From: Euborellia annulipes
Lineage: Eukaryota; Arthropoda; Insecta; Dermaptera; Anisolabididae
Reading direction: 5' to 3'
Length of the DNA: 64,000 bases
Assembly: GCA_023213315.1 (NCBI GenBank)
Contig: JAKCPI010026415.1
Location: forward strand, 62,001-126,000
Each line of letters starts with the position of its first letter. Within the stretch, counting starts at the first letter, position 1. A model generated the notes under the pieces. It was not told the origin of the DNA. It was given only the letters and a program-made list of their open reading frames with translations, and made no database searches. Shown here piece after piece: positions 45,082 through 56,487 of this stretch. Both the position numbers and the translations under genes were made by a program.

Positions 45082-45690
45082 AAATCTGGTGTGATAGTCG
45101 CACAGCACACAACTTTCTCGAATCGTATCAACAGTTAATTAAGTATTTCAATGTCAGATATTTAGCTGAGTTCTAACACGGGGATTCCTGGAGATGGCAA
45201 CCATCTTTCGTGAGCTTTTTATTTCATTTAATTTTGATAAAAGGAAATTTTCTGACGTTAACGGAATCATTTTCATATATTTATTGCAAGATCGGAATGA
45301 ATTTAATCATGAAAAAGTTGTGTTCTGTGCTTTTCACACCAGATTTTTTTTGTGTCAAGTTATATTTAGTTTCCGCCGATATATTAAAATTCAAAATTGG
45401 AAAATATTTTGTTACCATGGTAACCATGTCTCTTATCTTTCCTATGAAGTAAACTGCTTCAAAGAATTCAAGGGAAAAATGAGAATATACATTTTAAAGA
45501 GAATCTAAAAAAATAATTGATTTATGAATTTCAATCAAAATCATTGAAGCTAATTTTGAGAAATTCGAAGAAAACTGAAAAATTACATCAGCAAAGTAGT
45601 AGAAGTCGTTTTTGGCCAATTTTGTTCAAAAGTGTCACGTCCCAGTGGGATGCCTACTTAAATACAAAATTTTAACCTTCTAGCTTTAAA
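45082..45690 (-). repeat. Family A copy split in its hairpin
   Basis: First hairpin arm (AATCTGGTGTGATAGTCGCA, to ACTTTCTCGAAT), about 180 bases of other sequence (45122-45305), second arm (AAAGTTGTGTTCTGTGCTTT, CACACCAGATTTT), then body to the TTTTAACCTTCTAGCTTTA block, cut by SINE-2. An insertion into the hairpin loop. Confidence 0.75.
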
Positions 45691-45699
45691 ATAATTTTT

Positions 45700-45870
45700 T
45701 ATAGTGGCTCAGAGAGAAGACACTAGCTTCTCGCGCCGGGGTCCTGAGTTCGCTTCCCGTCCCAAACGAGAATTTTTTTTTTCATTTGATTTGACTTTAA
45801 ATCATTTGAAATAAATAGGGATGGGGTCTAAATGGCCACAGAAGGCCGAAAAAGACCTTAAAAAAAAATA
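45700..45870 (+). mobile_element. SINE family 2, full-length candidate
   Basis: tRNA-like head (TAGTGGCTCAGAGAGAAGAC ... GGGTCCTGAGTTCGCTTCCC with a B-box-like core), then AAATAAATAGGGATGGGGTC, TAAATGGCCACAGAAGGCCG, AAAAAGACCTTAAA and A-rich tail. Same tail seen at 2495, 26305, 42901, 49850, 59790. Confidence 0.75.
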
Positions 45871-46315
45871 AAAATAAATAAATAGAATTGTGATCTCACA
45901 TTGAATATATATTTTATTTAATTAGCCATGATAATTTTAGTAAATTTTCCCGTACGTTTAAAATAAAATTGTTGTTTTTATTAAAAAAAAAAAAAACTTT
46001 TAGAGCTTATCGGGTTGTTAGCTTTTAATATTAGAATGGGGAGGGAAATGTAAACTCGACGATTTTTTTTTTCAATAATGAGTTCATTAGCTTTTTTTTT
46101 TAGAAATTCTATTAAAAACTTTTTAAAATTTTCCCTGATTAAAAAAAATAATAAATAAGAAAATTAAATTCCGGAATGCTCTTTGTTGCATGGTAATTGC
46201 TAATAGGAGTATTATAAAATTTACAAGGCCGTAGCCAGTAAATTATTTCGTTCGAAAGGGTGGAGGGGGGGGGGGGTCGGATAAAGCTAGAGGTGATTCC
46301 CCAAATGAATATAAA
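45871..46315. other. No recognised feature
   Basis: AT-rich with a G tract at 46260-46280. Confidence 0.45.
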
Positions 46316-46480
46316 GCGCCAGCACGATAAATCAAACTCTATTTTATTTCAAAGAACTCGTCGACGTTTCGGGTGCTAATCGCCCCTCCACCCTTCCTCA
46401 GACACCCGAAACGTCGTCGAGCACATTGAAATAAAATAGCGCTTTATTTCTCGTCCTGGCTGCCTACTTAGCATCAATAA
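46316..46480. mobile_element. Short foldback with two GAAACGTCG motifs
   Basis: Minus strand (46370-46355) and plus strand (46406-46420) both read CACCCGAAACGTCG(T)CGA around a 40-base centre; arms extend through TTGAAATAAAATAG. The plus arm continues to CCTGGCTGCCTACTTAGCAT at about 46457. The CTGA part of the core is lost or altered (CCTCAGA), so it is a decayed hammerhead-like pair. Confidence 0.6.
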
Positions 46481-46514
46481 TATACATAATTTCCAGCCAA
46501 AGACAATATATCTT

Positions 46515-46572
46515 TACCACTTGCCAGAGGGCTACGCCCCTGGATCCCTTTGCTCACCTTCGGCAAGAAATT
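46515..46572 (-). repeat. Helitron-2-like fragment, reversed
   Basis: GCCAGAGGGCTACGCCCCTG, GGATCCCTTTGCTCACC, TTCGGCAAG resembles 21785-21856 reversed. No CTAG end. Confidence 0.35.
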
Positions 46573-47091
46573 GCAAAAATTTAAGGATTTAAATTTCCCT
46601 CTTTGACTCCACTTCCTGAGTGATATCAGGAGTGAGGTATAATATTATTATTAAATTTGATTTCTATATTTAAGTATGTATAAACTCACTGTAATTATTT
46701 TCATTCATTTGTACAGCCGCTGATGAAGAAGTGCTATTAAATGCCTTCGATATTATAAATATTCGGAGAAAACACTCTAAAAAGTTATTTTCTCATTGCC
46801 AAAAGCCTAGCCTGCACCTATTATCATGAATTATTAATATTACATAGTAAATACCAAATTCCAAAATAATAGGCCTATTGATGAATAAATTAAGAGCCGC
46901 CTAGGAGCCTTGACACTTGTTTTCTGAAACCTCGACCTGTCTTTAGGCTAATTTGATGCTATTTATCAACAGGGTTAAAGAGGAACGAAAAACAGAGATG
47001 TTCTCAAGAGATTTTGCTTAAAAAAGAATCAACTAAAATAAAAACTGACTGAGAAGTCAATTTTTTTTTCATCCCACTTATTTTCATTCAT
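46573..47091. other. AT-rich with one hammerhead-like relic
   Basis: At 46726-46760 GCCGCTGATGAAGAAGTGCT...AATGCCTTCGATATT shares the CTGATGA box and hairpin outline but lacks GAAAC. Nothing else. Confidence 0.35.
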
Positions 47092-48038
47092 TTTTACTTT
47101 CTCTTATCCTATATATTAAATATATAGAGAAAGTATTGCGATCAGGTCAAAAATTCGATGTCGAGATTTTGATGGATATACACGTTTTGAGGTCCCCTGA
47201 ATCCAAAAAAGTGGTTTTCGCGACAAGGTCTGTCTATATGTAACGATTTTTAGCATGAAGGAATTGAGCTACCGAATTGAAATTTTATAATACCCTGCCA
47301 GACACTTTAAATAAGCTTTTAAACAAAATCGCCCTATAAGTACTAGTACTTTACTAATGTACTTTTTCAGTTTTTTTCGATTTTCTCAAAATTCGCGACA
47401 ACGATTTTGATTAAAATTCAAAAATTAATTATTTTTTAGATGCTCTTTAAAATGTTTATTCTCATTTTGCTCTTGAAATCATTTAAAGCACACTTTACTC
47501 TTGTACTTCATTGAAAAAAGTTTTAGTTTTTTTCGATTTTCTCAAAATTCGCTACAACGATTTTGATAAAAATTCAAAAATCAATTATTTTTTTATGTTT
47601 AAAATGTATTTTCTCATTTTGCCCTTGAGATGTTTTGAAATACACTTTACTCTTGTACTTCATAGGAAAGATTTCAGATTTTTCAAATTCACTTTTCGGC
47701 TCTTCCTTCCATAGAGAACTTTTTACACATTTTAAATTTTTTTTTCCAATTATGAAATTTTGTATTTATTTATGATTCTCTATTGTTTATGAAATATCCA
47801 AATATGAGATTCCAATTACATTTTGAAAATAACCATAGTTTATTTCAAGCAGTCAATATTTAAAATACAAAGATCCTATGAAAATTTTGAATTAATTGAC
47901 TTTTTTACTTTTTACTTATGAATTGGAAGTGGTCAAGTTAGAAACTAATTTGCTCTGGGAAACTAAATATATCTCAACACAAAAAATCGGTGTGAACTTT
48001 CTCTTACGGCTGTGAGCCAGTCACACCAGATTTTTTAA
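47092..48038 (+). mobile_element. Family A, long variant with internal duplication
   Basis: Left palindrome and body as usual; about 160 bases around TTTTTTCGATTTTCTCAAAA to ACTTTACTCTTGTACTTCAT are then tandemly repeated (47368-47512 and 47521-47668). The tail is the alternative body also present at 1300-1470, ending in a reduced right hairpin (AATCGGTGTGAAC...GTCACACCAGATTTTTT). Confidence 0.8.
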
Positions 48039-48917
48039 TTCTCATCTTTTCTGAACTTTAGTTGAAAAAAAAACATGCTATCTTTTTGTTTTAAATCTTT
48101 CTCTAATTTAAATTTTTTTAAGATTCGGTTTCTTTTACATCACTTTTTTTTATCGTCTTTGACTTTGAGTGAACAAACATAAAAAAAAAAAAAAATGAAT
48201 GTGCAAAAAGTTAAGTTGGCGAATGTCCCTATCCCCTCTTCTCTTTGCTGTCTCCCTAAAAAGATGGTGGTAAGAAATGACAGGATCGATGCTTGTTCCA
48301 TGTTCGATGTGGGCTACAAGGCAGCAGCAGCCAGGATGACATTCAGACTTCTTTTTCATCTCGCGCTACCAACCAACGAATAAAGTGCTTTTAGGGGGAC
48401 TTGTCTGCCGCTTCGTTTACATTCGACATCGATCCGACCTTTTCTCTTGGCCAATGTTAACCATTTTAGAAAATAGGTCTCAAAAGACTAACTCCGCGTG
48501 TTTTATCTGTCCGATTGTGTAGAAAAAAAAATACGTATAAAAATTATTTTAATTTAAATTGAACCCTGGTGGTATAACAAGTGAGAAATTTTTCTTTAAA
48601 GATTCTGCACTACATTCACTTAGGCCCGGTTGCTTCATCTTTAATTAATTAGTTAATTGGTTTTGGGTCATCTCAACTTTCCAGTCAATTTTTATTTTAG
48701 TTGAATCTTTTTTTTCTCTTGAACTTTACGTTCTTGGAATAAGCTAGTTGATTATGACTTTCGAGTCTTTACGTATCCAGTTAAGTTAATCATATGATTA
48801 AATAAGAGTCAAGATCGTAGTTAACTAGCTAAGACCCAAAGTTACGTATAAAGGATGGAATTAGAAACACAAGTTTATTTATTTATTATTTTTTTTTTAG
48901 AAATTTGTAAATTTTTG
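48039..48917. other. No recognised element; one GC-richer patch
   Basis: 48195-48440 is GC-richer and open for 62 codons on the plus and 69 on the minus strand (residues such as VVRNDRIDACSMFDVGYKAA on plus). An internal AGATGGTG/GTAAGAAA could be a donor. No family recognised and no confident exon border. Confidence 0.35.
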
Positions 48918-49276
48918 TTAAAAAATCTGGTGTGACTGGTCGCACAGAACATAACTTACCTTTGGTAAGAGAAAGTTGTGTTCTGTGCTTGTCACACTAG
49001 ATTTTTTTGGGTCGAGATATATTTAGTTTCCGCCGATATATTAGAATTCAAGATGTAAAATTTATAAACATGGTTCAGTAAAGTACTAGTACTTTTTGGC
49101 GGATTTTGTTCAAAAGCTTCGTGTCTCGTTCCAGGGGTGTACCTTTTTTCGGGCCTTATGCACCCATAAAAACCTAACTTAAATATAAAATTTCAACCTC
49201 TTAGCTCTTTTCGTTCTTGAGATATTTCGTTCACAGTATATATATTACATATATACATAGGTAAGAGAAAGTAAAA
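48918..49276 (-). repeat. Family A copy with internal deletion, reversed
   Basis: Right hairpin (48920-49005), then ATTTATAAACATGG joined directly to TTCAGTAAAGTACTAGTACT, on to the left end (ATATACATAGGTAAGAGAAA). About 300 bases of body lost. Confidence 0.82.
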
Positions 49277-49739
49277 ATTAGCTTTAATTAATTTTTTTAA
49301 TATTTATTTAAATTTTTTTTTTTAATGATGTCTTTATAAAGTTGCTTTTTTTTTTATTCTGCCCCTTTGGCTTACCGCCATTGGGCTAAAAGTCGTTACA
49401 AAATATATTTTTACAAAATTTGTATAACAAAAAGAAAAAAAAAAATTAAATACAATAATACAACAATATAAGTACAATAAATAAAGTTGCTAATTTCACA
49501 AAACTTTCCTTCTAACTCAGATTATTAATTATATGTAAAAAAACTCATTTTTTTTTAACTCGAATGTTAAGCGTGTTCTTGTTCAATATATCGATAATTT
49601 GCTATCAGTTGGATAAGTTTGCTAGTTGACTAGAAGTGAAGGAACGGTCCTTAGTAGAGCAATTCAATTCCAACTTCACATATCGTATAGGGAAATGTGA
49701 ATATTTGTTGATGTATTAGGTGATCTGGTTATTCTAAGT
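49277..49739. other. No recognised feature
   Basis: AT-rich, poly-A/T tracts. Confidence 0.45.
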
Positions 49740-49955
49740 AAAGCACACCGATATCTCGAAAGGGTTGGAGATCCCGGGTTCTGTCATGTGGCGTTTGGAC
49801 CTCCATTAAATAAACATACAATTTTTTTTTTCGGCATCGGAGGCCGGGGCCGGGTCTCTATTTATTTTGGTAGCCAATTAAATTTAAATACAAACCCTGG
49901 ACACCTAGCCCAAGAGGCGCATACTCTACCTCTGTACTATGGCCCAAAATATTCT
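49740..49955 (-). mobile_element. SINE family 2, reversed, two fragments
   Basis: Minus strand: GGGCCATAGTACAGAGGTAG and GGGTTTGTATTTAAATT, TGGCTACCAAAATAAATAGA, GACCCGGCCCCGGCCTCCGA, TGCCGAAAAA, then a second tRNA-like stretch (GAACCCGGGATCTCC). Resembles 45700-45870. Confidence 0.6.
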
Positions 49956-50131
49956 TATAACTTTTAAGTTCGAATCGAGACATTTATTGAATTTAATATC
50001 TTATTCAAATAAATAAATCTTAAAAACTAATCGATTAGTTTTTAATTTGATCAGAGTACTATTTTTAAGGTTTAGACTTTAAACAGCTAATACTTCTTTA
50101 CTCTAATCCTTTTATTTATTTATTTTTTCAG

Positions 50132-50248
50132 ATTCTCCAATGAATCCGGTGACTGTGCACTAGTAAAACAGGAGGAAGGCAGGAAGGAGCAGAGCATTTT
50201 CAGATTCTCCCAGTATGCGTGCGTCTGACGTCGTTGCGGAACACTTAT
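50132..50248 (+). CDS. Candidate exon cassette 3 (117 or 45 nt)
   Basis: TTTATTTATTTTTTCAG precedes a GC-richer segment ending at GTGAGTAC. The 117-nt form has stops in all frames. An internal acceptor GAGCATTTTCAG (50203) gives a 45-nt exon (50204-50248) open only in the phase used by cassettes 1 and 2: AT + SPSMRASDVVAEHL + T. Spliced after either cassette, frame is kept (junction aspartate). It could equally be a non-coding exon. Confidence 0.4.
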
Positions 50249-50395
50249 GTGAGTACATTATTTTTTTAAATGTCTTTTACTCAAATACAGAAAGGGAAGA
50301 TCTTAGATTGTATTTTTCTAGATAGACCCTTTGTAAATTAGTCGATTGATTGAAGTGAGAATAAGAGAGTGAGCTACCCCACTTTTATATAAAAA
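50249..50395. other. No recognised feature
   Basis: AT-rich spacer between exon cassette 3 and a Helitron end. Confidence 0.4.
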
Positions 50396-50741
50396 CTAGC
50401 CGCGCCGCCCGCCTTCGACGGGCTTTGCGCCCAGCCGGGGGTATTACTATTCCAATTCAGTTCCTGCCCGAGGATTCGTTTACATTCATGGAATACACAA
50501 ATGGAAAGAATACATAAATAATTCTCTATACATTTCCTATGGGAGAAATCGTAACTTTAAGAATTAATAACTCAAAAAGTTATAGGAATTTCGGGACGAA
50601 AATAATTTTCCTGTAATCCCTAGAAGATCCTCTTTATCCATATAAAATTTCATTTCAAAATTCCAACGGGAAGTTGCATAGATATAGCGTGACAGACGGA
50701 CGTACGGATAAACAAACCGACATACAGACGGACATTAGCGA
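50396..50741 (-). mobile_element. Nonautonomous Helitron, copy 3, internally deleted
   Basis: CTAG-ending hairpin end at 50396 (minus strand: GCCCGTCGAAGGCGGGC, GGCGCGGCTAG). It lacks the GC-rich tandem units; then TGAATGTAAACGAATCCTCG, TTACGATTTCTCCCATAGGA and the GTCCGTCTGTATGTC start. The 5' terminal TCTATATATA is mutated. Confidence 0.82.
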
Positions 50742-51960
50742 ATTAACTCGGTTTATTTAAATTACATTTATACAGCAAAATTTTTAGAGTATTTGTATAT
50801 TTCTTACAGTACTCTTTATTCTCTATTCATTTATACACAATCAAAATCCTTTAATATGAGAGACAAATATCCAAAAATTCCTCAACCGGATCTAGATCTA
50901 CTAAAAATATTTTTATCTTCAAAAAAAAACATCCATATTGACTTTAATTATATGAATTTCTTAGGGAAAATTATTCCCGTTTCATTAATTATATGCAAGA
51001 ATAAATCGTGGATTTTGAGCCTACGAAATAATTTATTGGCACTTAATATAATTTATAATAAATTATTTTAATATCTAAGTTTTCCATAAAACAGCCAATA
51101 TTGGGATTTTAAACTTTTTACATTAAATATGTGAAAATAGAAAAAAATGGGACTCGAACCCATGTCCTCTTGTTGTTTGATGGTAGTTTCGTGACTGTGT
51201 GCAGTTGATTGATAGAATATAAATTTATTTCAAATATTTTGTCGACAAATCAAATATTTATATAAATTTCTATTTGAAGCAAGAAGGCAGCCAGGAAATT
51301 AGCTTCATTTCGTAGGGCCTAATTTCCTGACTATTGTTAAAATAGAGCCCCTTTACAACTTCACAAATTTCTATTTGACTTAATTACAAATCTTGAATAC
51401 TCGATAAACAAACCTCAGGTGGCGAGCTTAGGCTAATAATTCTTCCTTGCTGTCTTTTCTTCTTTTAATTCTTTTAATCGAACTCTCATTAAACTTTTGT
51501 CGATCGTTGATCTCAGAAATAATGATTTAGTTTTTTTTTTTAATGGGTTATTAAAAAAAAATTAATATTTTAGAGTCTTAAAAAAAACTATTTAATTTTT
51601 TTTTTTTACTAAATGTCATAAAAAGCCGTCAATCTAAGATAGCATATGTTTTTGACATTTATTTGATTGTCTCTCAAATTTTTTTTTTAAGGTAATTTAT
51701 TCAAATTATAACGCATTTGCTATATGCTTAAATTTTATCTATACAAATAGAAATATTATGCGGTTTAAACCTTAGGAAATTATCTTACTATTCATTGGCC
51801 TATAGAAGAGGATTTGTATGCAAACCAAAATTGACAGTAGAAACAAAACGATTTTTGGGTCACAAAATCTGTTTGGCTTGACTTTGAGCACCTATTAAAA
51901 GATAATTTCAATGAATCAATGAACTGAAAATATTGATTCTAGATTTATTTACAGAAAAGT
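50742..51960. other. AT-rich DNA; no supported gene
   Basis: A 92-codon AT-driven open frame (50793-51071) shows no domain. GAAGGCAGCCAGGAAATTAG at about 51285 is the inverse of the TGGCTGCC block found beside hammerhead-like motifs, suggesting another worn element. Otherwise nothing. Confidence 0.4.
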
Positions 51961-52410
51961 GAAGAAAAAAAAAACACTTTATTCAGCCCAACAATTATTT
52001 ATTTCCAATAGCTACGTTTCGGCGACGTGCATCCTCAGACCTTGAAATAACACAATACAATACAACATAACTTCCATATATTAAATAATGATAAATATAT
52101 GAAGAATTATATATATCATGTGGGGGTCTGTGAGGTAATTTTAAAAAAATATAAAAAAATATTTTTTTATTTTATTTCCTCTTTTTAATAAAAAAAAATA
52201 TTTGTTTTTTTTTTTAAATATATGAAAATTTTGTTGTATTGTTGGAGGGTCCCCGAAATATAGACATTGAAATATATAATAAAAGACCGAAACTCCTCCA
52301 AACTACGCTGATTTTTCGGAAGGAAAAAAAAAATAAAAATTTTTTTATTTTCCCAAATGAGTTTATTTCCTATTATTTCGAAGGCACAAAGGCTCTTCTT
52401 CAGAGAAAGA
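51961..52410 (-). mobile_element. Two hammerhead-like retroelement ends
   Basis: Minus 52038-52010: CTGAGGATGCACGTCGCCGA then AACGTAGC, followed by AATAAA-containing A/T-rich sequence and GGGCTGAATAAAG. Minus 52403-52376: CTGAAGAAGAGCC...GCCTTCGAAATAAT, followed by AATAAAC. Both read in the same direction. Stem II is weak in the first. Confidence 0.45.
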
Positions 52411-52569
52411 TGAAACAATCATAATGTTAACAAAAGTATTTTTTATAATGGTTTTACATAAAGGGCATTAATTGTACCTCATTTTACACTCCGCTAATAT
52501 CAGCCAAGGTTTTTTGCATCCAAGAAAGCCATTTATCTTCGGTAACTTTTGAGAACATTCTAATTTGAT

Positions 52570-53115
52570 AATTCCAATACAATTTCATTTATTCATTTAC
52601 TTTTTTAATTTAAATGTATTAATATAAAAATAATTAAATCTATTTTAATTCCAGGGTTATTAGATCATTCAATCTTTAGTCAGTTTGTTTTTTTTTTTTA
52701 TTAATATGATTAATATATTCTATATAAAATTTATTAATTAATTTTTTAACATTTTGAAAAATATTAATATTTCTCATTAAGCTTCAATCAATAAATAATA
52801 ATAATTATTGGCCCGAAATAAGTCTTTTTTTCTTCACCTTTCTTTGAATTGGACGGAGATTTATTTATTTGTTTGTTTAATTGCTCCGCATCACTAAACA
52901 AATCTTTTGCCCTCGGACTTGGTGTATCTTACTCTAGAATTAATTACTTTCTCTTACCTTATATATGATATATATATAGAGAGAGAAAGTATTGCGATCA
53001 TTTTTATTAATTATTACATCATGTATTAATAATAATATTCGGTAAACCCCGATTGTGCCATATTTTTACTTTCTCTTACCTCTATACGGTATATTGGATT
53101 CATGTCAAAAATTCG
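52570..53115 (+). repeat. Left arm of a 5-kb inverted duplication
   Basis: Matches the right arm (56011-56399 plus 57377-57478) in reverse with about 5-10% difference: CATTTATTCATTTACTTTTT, TCCAGGGTTATTAGATCATT, AAGCTTCAATCAATAAATAA, TGCTCCGCATCACTAAACAA, TGCCCTCGGACTTGG, CGATTGTGCCATATTTTTAC. It holds Family A left-end pieces (52935-52995, 53063-53160) and a SINE-1 head scrap. The left arm lacks the 965-bp insertion of the right arm. Confidence 0.85.
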
Positions 53116-53160
53116 ATGTTGAGATTTTGAAGGATATACACGTTTTGAGGTCCCCTGTAT
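53063..53160 (+). repeat. Family A left end, fused to Helitron start
   Basis: ACTTTCTCTTACCTCTATAC, ATTCGATGTTGAGATTTTGA to GAGGTCCCCTGTATGTAA, then directly into a Helitron 5' fragment. Confidence 0.75.
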
Positions 53161-53247
53161 GTAAAATTTGTTTTCCAAAGGGAAATTGCCCAAATAGAGC
53201 ATGACAGACAGACAGACGGACATTAGCGAATTATATAAATAGATTAA
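53161..53247 (-). repeat. Helitron 5' end fragment
   Basis: GGGAAATTGCCCAAATAGAG, GACAGACAGACAGACGGACA, TTAGCGAATTATATAAATAG, then A; matches the first 85 bases of copies at 15031 and 11930. Confidence 0.75.
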
Positions 53248-53629
53248 AATTATCGCGCACGCCTAAAATGAATTTTCCAGAGAAATACACATTTTAAAGG
53301 TTTCATCTTTCTGTAAGGCGCCGTTCACACTGGGGCGATATTATCGCTAGCGATTGTTGCTAACGATATGTCGGAGCGACATATCGCAAGGGGGGGTTCA
53401 CACTAGCGCGACAGTCGTATGCGATAAATAGGTGGTGAGAGGCTTGTTCTCTGTTTTCAGTCATTGATCAAGGGCAATGTGATTGTAATAATAATACCAA
53501 AAATGTAAAAAAAAAAGTTTCTGATTAAAAGGAATAAAATGAAAAATAAAGATTAAAAATATTATAGGCCTATTTCTTTAATTTGAAGGAGGTATATAGC
53601 TGAGTGTTGATAATCAAATAGATAGAAAG

Positions 53630-54075
53630 AATGAGCGAAGCAGCTAGTTTATATTTCAAATTATTAATAAACCAGGGCCGGCGTTTCGGTCACATATGGG
53701 ACCATCTTCAGTTAATGTCTGAAAATATATATAATCCTCGACAAGTTATATTGGGCATACACAATTGCACGTAGCTCAATCATGATAATGCCTCAAATTC
53801 TACTATTATTATTATTATTATTAGTGAAGTCATTCAATCTCTGTCCATGGTATGATAATAATAAAATTTGAGGCTTTATCATGATTGAGCTACGTGGAAT
53901 TGTGTATGCCCAATATAACTTAGCGAGGATTATAAATATTTTCAGACATTAACCTGGCCCTGAAGATGGTCCCATATGTGACCGAAACGTCGGCCCTAAT
54001 TTATTAATAAATTGAAATATAAACTAGCTGCTTTGCTCATTCTTTCTACCTATTTGATTATTTCTTCAATATTTA
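53630..54075. mobile_element. Foldback with intact hammerhead-like motif
   Basis: Arms share AATCAAATAG(A/G)TAGAAAGAAT, GAGC(G/A)AAGCAGCTAGTTTA, GAAACG, the GGTCCCATATGTGACC hairpin, CTGAAGA, and CATACACAATT...CTACGTG; centre near 53830 (ATT repeat). The left motif (minus, 53711-53681) reads GAAACGCC, the right (plus) GAAACGTC. Located inside the Harbinger-like element. Confidence 0.75.
53956..53995 (+). ncRNA. Hammerhead ribozyme-like motif, best candidate
   Basis: Order: stem I strand GGCC (53956-53959), CUGAAGA (53960-53966), one U, stem II GGUC (53968-53971), loop CCAUAUGU, GACC (53980-53983), GAAA (53984-53987), CGUC (53988-53991), stem I strand GGCC (53992-53995). GAAACGUC leaves ACGU self-complementary, as in minimal hammerheads that work as dimers. 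The extra U between CUGANGA and stem II is non-canonical. Such motifs are known in Penelope-like element termini; cleavage would fall after GUC. Confidence 0.55.
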
Positions 54076-54693
54076 TGGAAAGAAGAATAAATTTATTTAT
54101 AAAAATATTTATTTATTACACATCAATTTATTTAAAAAAATTTGAATTTTTTCTCTCTCAAAATTAGAATATTGTTTTTAACTTACAATTATTAGCTAAA
54201 GTTAGTAGTTTTTTAAGTTTAAAATATTTTTTATAATCTGAAAATAAGATTAAGGTAATATCATAAAATATTCAAAATTTAAATGTCAAAAAAATTTTAT
54301 ATAAAGATAATTAATTACCTTATGAGTTTAAGATTTCATTTATTTTTATTTTTTTTTTTTAAGTTTTTAACTCCTTTTTAAGAAAATTGGCCGAGAATAA
54401 GGCTATCTAATATTTATATTTATTTTATTTATGAAATCTCCCTTAGTTGACATGTGTTCTCTCTTGGCTGCCATGTTTTAATTTAATTTTATCGCGGCGA
54501 TAGTCGCGCCGGGCGATAGCAAGCAGCAGCGATGCCGATATCTCGCGTGTCGCTGGGAGAGATATCGCGCATGTGTGAACGCTTTTTATCGCCCCCATTC
54601 AGATTGCATTGAATCAGCTGGTGCGGGTCGCTCGCGACTATCGCTAGCAACAATCGCTAGCGATAATATCGCCCCAGTGTGAACGGCCCCTAA

Positions 54694-55722
54694 ATGATCA
54701 AATTTTATACCGATAATAGATATAACTTCTGAGCGTAATTTTTTTTTAGCCCACCCTACTGTACAACCAGCTATATACAGTATATTTATATTCATAAAAA
54801 GAATAAAAAAAACCTGATCAATTGTTTATATTTTACAACTACAAATTTTTATGTCCTTTTGAACGAGTGAGTTCATAAAATTATTATTTATTTAGTCTAG
54901 CCTTTATTTTCCCCATTACCAACTTTCACCCTTAAAATTATCGCACTTTCCATCTTTAAATTTTCCGTTAGCCTTAAAATGCCTCTGATTTTATTGCCGT
55001 AGTTTAATGGAAATAAATAAATAAATAACAAGGGGTTTGGGGGTGAGAGGTAAAAGATGCTGAATCTTTGCGAGCTTAGAGATGACTCATTTAAGGAATC
55101 CTCTTAATTCGCATATTTTCTCTCTCCCTTTAAGGACTTCTTCCATTCTGTTTGCTTGATCCTTTTGACCCAAACCGGGCTTCCACCAAAACGGCTTACC
55201 TTCCATATTTTTTTCCTACGGTTTCTGGAATCAATACATTATTTTTTTTTTTCTTGTTTTTGCTTAACTTTCTTCTTATGTAAATATCTCAAAGTTAAGC
55301 TGTATTATCGTATCGTTATTATTCATTGGATCAGAACAAAATACATATACGTGTTCTGCATTTACAGATAGAGAGGGTTTTAGAGAAAAAAAAACCAATT
55401 TATTTGACTAATGTCCCTAAAAAAAAAAAAATATATATAAAAATATATATCTGCGTGTTTTATTAAAAGAAATAAACCGATATGACTACGGGAAAAATAC
55501 CAAATGGTCACACCTGTGTCATACTTTTATATTATTATCATCTCAAAACTATTTCGTAAACTTTTTAAAAAAATATCTGACTTGTGAGTATCATACATTT
55601 GAAAAGCAAAATAATCGACCGATAGTAAAAAGTACTTTATTCTTTTTAGCTTTAGAAGTTTATTAAAAAAATTTTCAAAATAAAAACTTTATTCGAAAAT
55701 ATATAAAAACAGAGACTTTAAA
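54694..55722. other. No recognised feature
   Basis: AT-rich DNA within the loop of the 5-kb inverted duplication. No exon or repeat match seen. Confidence 0.45.
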
Positions 55723-56040
55723 AAAATCTGGTGTGACTGGTCGAACAGCACACAACTTTCTCTTATTTTCAGTATTCGAAAGTAGTGTACTGTGCTTGTC
55801 ACGCCAGACAAAAAAAAAAAAAAAAAAAAACGGAAAAAGTGAATCAGTAAAGTACTAGTATACTTTTTGGTTGATTTTGTTCAAAAACTTCGTGTTACGA
55901 CCCTTTCAACCTCCTAGCTCTTTTCGTTCTTGAGATATTTTGTTCACAGACAGACAGACACACATACACACACAGAGTCAGACCATGTTGCGAAAACCAC
56001 TTGACATGAATATACCGTATAGAGGTAAGAGAAAGTAAAA
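55723..56040 (-). repeat. Family A copy, internally deleted, reversed
   Basis: Right hairpin (55726-55808; loop CTTATTTTCAGTATTCG), an A run (55810-55830) replacing the body, GTAAAGTACTAGTATACTTT, ACAGACAGACAGACACACAT, and left end GAGGTAAGAGAAAGTA. Its left end is also part of the right duplication arm. Confidence 0.82.
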
Positions 56041-56487
56041 ATATGGCACAATCGGGGTCTACCGAATATTATTATTAATACATGATGTAATGTTTAGTAA
56101 ACTTGGCCCCAAAAATGTGAAGTAATAAATATTAATTATAGAGTAAATTACACTACGCCAAGCCCGAGGGCAAAGGATTTGTTTAGTGATGCGGAGCAAT
56201 TAAACAAACAAATAAATAAATCTACGTACAATAATTCAAAGAAAGGTGAAGAAAAAAAGACCAATAATTATTATTATTTATTGATTGAAGCTTAATGAGA
56301 AATATTAATATTTTTCAAAATGTTAAAAAATTAATTAATAAATTTTATATATAATATATTAATCATATTAATAAAAAAAAAAAAAAAAACTGACTTAAGT
56401 GAATATAACTGGCTGATGTGATGTATTCAAGGGATGATAATTAGGCAGCCAAACACAAAAAAACAAAATTTTTTAATTTTCTCTGTC

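Larger units (their letters stand above)
53317..54690. mobile_element. PIF/Harbinger-like element, TAA duplication
   Basis: TIRs of about 48 bp: left GGCGCCGTTCACACTGGGGC and right (reversed) GGGGCCGTTCACACTGGGGC, both continuing GATATTATCGCTAGCGATTG. Flanked by TAA at 53314-53316 and 54691-54693, as for Harbinger. Inner subterminal repeats TTCACAC and GCGATA recur. No transposase frame. It is interrupted by a foldback at 53630-54075. Confidence 0.87.

Noticed and set aside
50793..51071. 92-codon ORF
   Set aside because: Amino-acid content follows A/T-rich codons, no domain seen, no neighbouring support.
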